Shown piece by piece: positions 58,200 through 64,000 of a DNA stretch of 64,000 nt (position 1 is its first letter; every line of letters starts with the position of its first letter). The notes below the pieces were generated by a model, which searched no databases, was not told where the DNA came from, and saw only the letters and a list, made by a program, of their open reading frames with translations. The stretch covers positions 676,244 through 740,243 of the forward strand of contig MNCI01034224.1 of NCBI GenBank assembly GCA_015680685.1. The letters are read 5' to 3'. Both the position numbers and the translations under genes were made by a program. Source of the DNA: Gnetum montanum. Taxonomy: Eukaryota; Streptophyta; Gnetopsida; Gnetales; Gnetaceae.

Positions 58200-58385
58200 C
58201 ATGAGGTATGCTAAAGTTTATCACATACATTCTAGACAATGCATTAGGTACCACATTGGCCTTTTCACTTTTGTGCTCTTCCTTTGACATAAGAATTGTT
58301 AAAATTGCACAAGTTGAACTAGATTTCCTAACGAATCCATTTACAAGTAATTGCTCTACTTACCTTTGCAATTCTTCTTACTAAC
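58200..58385 (-). pseudogene. RT start fused to RNase H tail (deletion junction)
   Basis: On the minus strand ELQR, VEQLLVNGFVRKSSSTCAIL and TILMSK correspond to the first conserved RT block ('E..RQ...LL..GFIR.S.SP....V...KKDG'). They are followed immediately by EEHKSEKANVVPNALSRMYV, which is the end of RNase H ('GK.NVVADALSR'). About 1.5 kb of RT and RNase H is therefore missing, and the join keeps the frame. Such a protein cannot be catalytic. Confidence 0.75.
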
Positions 58386-59209
58386 TTGGTACCATCCAAT
58401 ATTCTCTATTATTTGAAATGGTAGCATAAGCAATGAAATTAATCTAATGCTATGCATTCCTCATTAGTATAAATTTATCTAATTTACCTTAAACATCTTG
58501 AAAATTTTTTCCTTCAAGCCTAGCACATATGTAGAAAGTTCAATCTACACATCATAATCAACATAAACAAAATAAACCTCATCATGCTCCTTAATATATT
58601 TTATCTCTTCTAGAAGAATTAATGAAGCATTAAGTAAGCTTTACTGCCTCACTTATTTAGCCATCATAAAAATTAACCCATGGATTTCATTAGATCTAGC
58701 TACACTTCATATATTTCTTACTCCATGAACTTTATCATCAATGTCAAAATTTCAATGCCTATCCAAAATTACATCAGTAAAATCAATTGGAAGTATATCA
58801 CACTTCACAACATCCTAAATCCTTTCAATTTTAAATTTTAGAGTACATTATTCTCTCACCTCTTGATAGAAAATACTAAACCAATGCATCTTGTAGGCTC
58901 TATGATGAGGATTAGTTACCAAACCCAATCTAGTAACTACCCAAGAAGAGATAACATTTCTTGTAATTCCCCATTAATCAAAACATGAATTCATTCCAAA
59001 CTAAATAAACATCTAGCCCTAATCTCAAATAATAATTTTCAATAAAGATCATCTCCTCTATTCACATTTCCCATGAATAGAAAAGAATTTAATTTAGAAA
59101 CTTCCTAAATCTTGGAAGCATTAGGACTACCTTTCTGAATAGATTATCTTGATGTCTCCTCTAGCTCTATCATTTACACATCTTTGTCCTTGGCTATCTT
59201 GTGAAGTGA
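58386..59209 (-). pseudogene. Protease region debris
   Basis: Readable pieces between stops (for example EVYFVYVDYDV, IELSTYVLGLKEKIFKMFKV and FEIRARCLFSLE) lie between the gag zinc knuckle and RT, where the retropepsin and linker should be. The active site cannot be identified. Confidence 0.4.
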
Positions 59210-60344
59210 ACATTCTCATTGCTTATGTTCCCATTCTACACATTTGAAGCATTAGATCTTTGTTGAAGTACTGCCTTGATCCGTGCCTCCATTACCTAGG
59301 TTCTTCTTTGCTTTGTCCATATTATTATCCTTCTCTATCTCCTTTTCATGGTTGTCATCTTTGTCTTTACATTTGGACTTGGATTCCTTCTCTAATTTTG
59401 ATCCCTTATCCTTCCTCTCAAAAGTTTTTTTACTTCTTTTTTTTGAATTCACTTAGTTTCTTTTCTTTCTTGAGTGTCAAATCATAAGTCTTTTCAATAA
59501 TTTTTGGCTCATAAAAAGACAACTTCTATTAGTACATCATTTTAAGATCTTCTAAAACGTTTTAAGCTTATTTATACTCCTAGTTTACCTTAACTTTATA
59601 GAATAGTTCACAAAATTTAATGTAAAAATCCTTAATGTCTTTGTTACCTTGCCTTAGAAATTTTACCTTCATAATGATCTCTTGTCTCTAACAAAACTAT
59701 TAAAATTTTCTTCTTAACTTTTATTTTATCAAATTCCAATATCTAATGAGTTAACCATTTTGTCTTTCATAACCTTAAACTCATTTTCCCACCAAGTAGA
59801 AGCCATACCTTCTAATCTAGATTCAACAATAGATACCCTTAACTAATTTGATATTTCTTCTAAGACAAAGTGCTTGTCAAGCACTTTTGGCCATCCTGAA
59901 AAAGCATTGGTATCATCTACATCATTGAAAGTCTTAAACTAAAGATACATAAGTCTTATAGCATTATAGAATGCTCTAGTAAGCCTTACTTTATTCTCCT
60001 CATCAAGCTTTCCATGGGAAGAAGTAGGTAGAAAAAATGGAGCTCTTAGAATTCTCATCTAATGAATAGAATTTCCTTGCCTTGGAATCATTGTCTAATG
60101 GATTCTAATACCTTCATAGCAAGATTATTCTTCCTTATCATTCCTTCCACCTAGTTGTAAAAATTATTCATCACCATTCAAACATGACTCATCACCTCTA
60201 TGTATTTGAATATGACTAGGATCCACATTCCTATTTACCTTTTCACTAATGTCATCCCACCAAACAACCATTAGTTGGAAGGTAGACTTCATGCTCTCCA
60301 TGTCTCTATTTAGGGCTTGTACCTATTTCTTCTTAGGTACCATA
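59210..60344 (-). pseudogene. gag: gag relic of the chromovirus-type element
   Basis: It begins MVPKKK and VQALNRDMESMKSTFQLMVV at 60344. The capsid domain shows AFYNAIRLMYLQFKTFNDVD, DTNAFSGWPKVLDKHF and SRLEGMASTWWENEFKVMKD ('..L.G.A..WW'). A very Lys/Glu-rich linker follows (KKRSKKTFERKDKGSKLEKE, 59452-59255), then the zinc knuckle CFKCVEWEHKQ-EC (CX2CX4HX4C, 59251-59210, with one TGA). This is normal gypsy gag architecture. Stops and at least one frameshift make it inactive. Confidence 0.75.
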
Positions 60345-60394
60345 TGAATTTGACAAAAATTTGTAACCAATTTTCATGTAATAATCAATCTAAA

Positions 60395-60406
60395 GCTTTG
60401 ATATCA
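60395..60406 (-). other. Primer binding site, initiator Met-tRNA type
   Basis: The minus strand reads TGATATCAAAGC, two G-to-A changes from TGGTATCAGAGC. It lies about 8 bases inside the LTR end. Confidence 0.65.
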
Positions 60407-60414
60407 AAACACAT

Positions 60415-61440
60415 TGGAGAAGGTTTACTCTAATAAAAAATAATCTTTAAATCCACTAAAGCCATATATCATGAAAAGAGAAATCGGTATGCTAGAAAAT
60501 AGGAAAACTAGCTATCTTCAATTATTGAAAATAAGATTACAACAAGGTTCCACCCCACAACATCATTCAAGCATACTTAAAATACCCAAACGATGTTGCA
60601 AAGTATGAGGCTCTACAACCACACAAAAATTTCTCTCAATGTAAGACGACTAAATGAGATCTTTTCTGCAACTTGGGACTAAGACCTTTACTCATAAAGT
60701 AGACATAAGAATACACTAGGTAATATAGCACACAATTAACTTTGTAGTTACAATCATACATACCCTCACTCTAGGTGCTCTTTCATACTCTTGTCACATA
60801 CATCAATTCTCTCATTAATGATCACACTTGTCTTATGACATAAAATTTAATTCTCATGAAGAAATACGTCAATATTTATTGATAAAGACAAAACAAGAAA
60901 CCTAGAAATCTTTCCCTAAATCAACTTGAGAATATTCAATTATTTCCATCTTTTCCCAAATATTTTTGAAATTGGAATGAAAATTTTAGAAGTTTCCCTA
61001 CTTTTTAGGGTCATCTCTGATCATTCTATATTCTCTCACTATCAACTCTAGCCAGCAAGTGCTACATCTCACATGGATATGAAATGTCTCCATAAAAGAT
61101 CAGATGTCTCATCAAATTGTGGGATGTCTCGAATAGGACATCTTGTAAACTATGGGATGTCCCAACTATGATCTGGGACATCTTATCAAAACTAGGATGT
61201 CTTACCTAGAACTTTTCTAGCATAGTCTATATGTCTCTAGAATTTCCTAAAAACCTCCTCTAAAAGTCGAGATCTTAGGCAAGACATCTTCTTGATTTTC
61301 AAGATGTCTTCATAAAGCGTGAAACCTACAAAATCCATAATAGAAAAGAACACAAGGAAATCAGAAGATATTTTCCTACACTAATTCTTGTCCTATCATG
61401 ATGTCAAAGAGAGTCTTCTAAACACACTTAGAAAAAAATA
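60415..61440 (-). mobile_element. 5' LTR of the chromovirus-type element
   Basis: Pairs with 55998-56998. The right end is approximate, because similarity fades near 61.44 kb. It contains many AGATGTCT/GACATCT words. Confidence 0.7.
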
Positions 61441-63280
61441 AGAATCAAGCATAAAAGAAAAAAATCAATAAAAATAACTAAAAATACTCAAAGCAAGAAA
61501 TCTTTTAAGTGCTATAAAGGACCTGAAGGTTGCTAAATGACAAGTTTAGGATACTAGAAATCCTATAGATCCTTTTTCTAGAACCAAAAATATTCTTGCA
61601 TAAATGTTCCTTTTGTTCCTACAAAAACACCTCCATGAACTAAGTATTAGAAAAACTTAATGTGAAACCATAACTAGTCTTCAAATTGATATAATCCTTG
61701 ATATATTAATGATTATAAAATGAATAAGCATAAAACCTCCAATTAAATATGGACTTAGCCTACTGCACATGAACTAAGAATAGTATATAATGATAAAAAA
61801 GTAAATTTTAATGTTAAAAATGGTTAAGTATAAATCACTAGTAGAACAACTAAGTATAGACTATCAGAAAATAAACTATGTGTGAAATGGGATATAAGCA
61901 GTAGAACAAAACTAAGTATTAGTATGTATTAAAATAATAATATTATTATGTAGAAAAAACATGCTCAAAACCCTTCTCTAAAAGTAAGATTTTTATGTGA
62001 AAAAATGGTTAAGTATAAAAATGCTAAAAATTTGACTCTAAGTATGAAATGCAATGTAGAAGATAGAATAAATTATAAGTGTAAAAAACAAATAAATAGA
62101 TGTAAAATAGCAAAAATAAGATGTTGCAATGTAGGGAAAAAGTATCATATTCTTTACCAAACAATAAAATGCTTTATTAATGAATTCCAAAGTATTCATC
62201 TCCTATGAAGGGTCAAACTACAAACAGTGGAAGAAAAATCTAAGTATGATAAAATTGATAAAAGAATCTTAAATATTGAACAAAATAAGGATTTAGAGAG
62301 TGGAATAGAATAATTGTAGGATTAGGTTATGGATGGGAAATCTATAGAAGTGATCTAGAATGAATTCTGGGCTAAAACAAGGCTATTTCAACCAAGGTTC
62401 CCATCATTGACACTATAGATGAAAAAATTATAACTCTAGAAATTACTATGAAAGCATAAAATTCTATCTTTGAAAGCAATGTTGAAGATGCTAAAGATGA
62501 TAACAATGGATAAGATGCAAGTGGATGCTACAATAAATGGCAAACTCTCATGCTCTTAATCTTTCAAAATCTAAAAAGTGCTTTCAAATCTTAAAAGATT
62601 TGACTTGAAATCTATGTTTTGAGCTTGTATTTATAGGACTGAAGTTATCAAATGTAACTTAGAATTACTAAAATTGAACTTATAGTTAAGTATAACTTCT
62701 TGTTAAGTTCAAAAAGAGCAATTCTAGTCTTTGGTCTTAACAAATATGGTAACCTTCCGAGGTGACACTAAGTGTCAGTGTCACTAGTACTTGGAAAAAT
62801 TTTCGTAAATTTACTAAAGTATTGAAAAAAAAATACAATGCTCTATTTGACCTTTAAATTTATGCTTTAAGATATCAAGATGATGTTGAAAAATTTGAAA
62901 GATAAGGAAATGATGTTGAACATTGAATTTGGTCATGTTACAAAAATGTTAGTAGCATTAAGGATTTTGATATTGATGTAGCATCAAAATTAATAATGCT
63001 TAGATAAAATTTTAATATTATTATTAAAGTTATTATTTTAAGCTACCGAGGCCTCGTTTTATCCTTGAATTGATACCAAAAGCTATCGAAACATTGCTAA
63101 GAGGTCTTCAAGGCCAAGATGAAATATTAGTAATGGATAGCATCAATGCTAGAAGTACTTATGCTTATTATAACATTGATGCAGTGTCAACATCGGTCAT
63201 GGTACTTAGAAATTTCTTAAAATTTTTTTCAATTTTTATTGCATGACTTTAGAGGTACCCAAACTATTGTTAGAATGAAC
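61441..63280. other. AT-rich, no gene assigned
   Basis: The 67-codon open frame at 62005-62208 is lysine-rich and compositionally biased, and I do not call it. A minus-strand TATA-like CCTATAAATA is at 62637-62628, and an imperfect palindrome GTGACACTAAGTGTCA is at about 62763, so a decayed minus-strand LTR may be present around 62.3-62.8 kb. Confidence 0.4.
62628..62637 (-). promoter_or_regulatory. TATA-like box, minus strand
   Basis: CCTATAAATA, the same word as in the LTRs at 5392-5401 and 13291-13300. It is likely an LTR promoter remnant. Confidence 0.35.
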
Positions 63281-64000
63281 CAAGATGGTGAGGAGCTCCC
63301 AAGGATTTCATAGTCTAAGAGCTCTCATTGTCATAAAATAGAAAATTTGACTAAGAAAAACTAAAAGAAAAAGTTTTATTCTTATACAAATGGATAATTT
63401 ACAACATAAATGAAGCATACATTCCCAATAACAAACAAGAGATTCTATCCAATTCTCATGCCACACGCAAACAAAGAGATCACATACACAAGGATGAAAA
63501 TTAAGATACTTAGCTAAGTCTCTAGCTCTTCACTCTCTTCTTAATTTATCTCTACTATTCCTAGACTATCTTAACCAAAATGAAGGCTTAAGAGGTTTAT
63601 TTATACCTCCCCCTATCTCTTCATCTTTCCTCTTAAATCCAAAATTTAAATCTTTAAAAATCCATAGAAAAGTATCTAATTTCTATATGAGACATGTTGG
63701 AGGATAATGGAATCTCTTGCCAAAAACTTGTTGTTAATAGAGGAGATGTCTTAACTTGGATGGAGACATCTTAAGCTAATAAGAGATGTCTTGAGATACT
63801 AGGAGATGTCTTATCTTATGTAGAGATATCTTACTCTCATCTGAGACATCTTACTCTCTTTTAAGACATCTTGGCCAAGATATCAGGAAAATAGTAGAGA
63901 TATTTGGGAGATGTCTCATACGTCTAGAATAAGGCTAATATAGCCCATTTGTCATGCTCTAAAGAAATAGGTTCATCTTAAGATCTTGAACCTTCCACAC
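63281..64000 (-). mobile_element. LTR-like block running off the window
   Basis: A minus-strand TATA-like TATAAATA lies at 63605-63598. Upstream of it on that strand (63.66-63.98 kb) at least six AGATGTCT/AGACATCT words cluster, as in the U3 parts of the other LTRs here. The left edge is uncertain and the partner is outside the window. Confidence 0.4.
63598..63605 (-). promoter_or_regulatory. TATA-like box of the terminal LTR-like block
   Basis: TATAAATA on the minus strand, set in GGTATAAATAAACC, just downstream of the AGACATCT cluster. Confidence 0.4.

Larger units (their letters stand above)
55998..61440 (-). mobile_element. Chromovirus-type Ty3/gypsy element with internal deletion
   Basis: Minus-strand element: 5' LTR about 60415-61440, Met-type primer site 60395-60406, gag 60344 to about 59210, protease debris, RT fused to the RNase H tail (58385-58200), integrase C-terminus and chromodomain-like tail (57785-57010), G-rich tract and 3' LTR 55998-56998. 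The gene order and the chromodomain-like end point to a chromovirus. Most of RT, RNase H and the integrase core are missing. No target duplication could be settled. Confidence 0.75.

Noticed and set aside
62005-62208. Lysine-rich 67-codon plus-strand frame
   Set aside because: Composition follows the A-rich sequence, with no motif and no neighbour supporting a gene.

Overview
This is gene-poor, AT-rich plant nuclear DNA, most likely from a large, transposon-packed genome. A gymnosperm is my guess; nothing here proves the species. The evidence is LTR retrotransposon families typical of land plants, a plant-type LRR receptor-like protein relic, a PLS-type PPR relic, and GT-AG introns of about 90-125 bp. 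I found no intact protein-coding gene, no rRNA or tRNA gene and no CRISPR array. Almost every coding stretch is a relic with in-frame stops. CpG is strongly depleted (none in the first 1,721 bases) and CTAG is very common. In the two best-preserved transposon frames the stops are TAG or TAA and never TGA, which fits long decay of methylated cytosines.

Layout. 1-2571: old retrotransposon debris ending in a minus-strand Ty1/copia LTR with a Met-type primer site. 3713-16557: a plus-strand multi-exon gene relic of unknown function, cut in one exon by an 8.76-kb minus-strand LTR element (4650-13410). That element has tRNA-Asp-type primer site, a long gag and a second long coiled-coil ORF, but no reverse transcriptase or integrase that I can see. 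17041-18360: a less decayed LTR-like block containing an assembly gap. 18470-20322: a GC-richer island with relics of a PPR gene and of the DNA polymerase alpha catalytic subunit, both on the minus strand. 20400-22650: minus-strand Ty3/gypsy gag-protease debris.

23308-55111: a nested complex. The outer Ty3/gypsy element (LTRs 23308-24797 and 53601-55111) has a gag-protease relic at 25.5-28.0 kb and RT-RNase H at 46-53.6 kb. Between these lie a minus-strand, intron-bearing gene relic, itself interrupted by a second gypsy element (29131-41215), and a copia-type element (46174-52005) inserted inside the RT with an exact 5-bp target duplication. The 29-41 kb element carries an LRR receptor-like protein relic with an in-frame 396-bp tandem repeat where pol would be expected.

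55998-61440: a minus-strand chromovirus-type gypsy element with a large internal deletion joining RT to the RNase H tail. 61.4-64.0 kb: unassigned AT-rich DNA and the start of another LTR with clustered AGACATCT/AGATGTCT motifs.

The elements look old and mostly unable to move themselves: three of the four LTR-bounded units lack a recognisable pol or most of it. The points most worth following are the captured host-gene sequence, the LTR-like promoter in front of the extra ORF of the first element, and the two spliced gene relics of unknown family.
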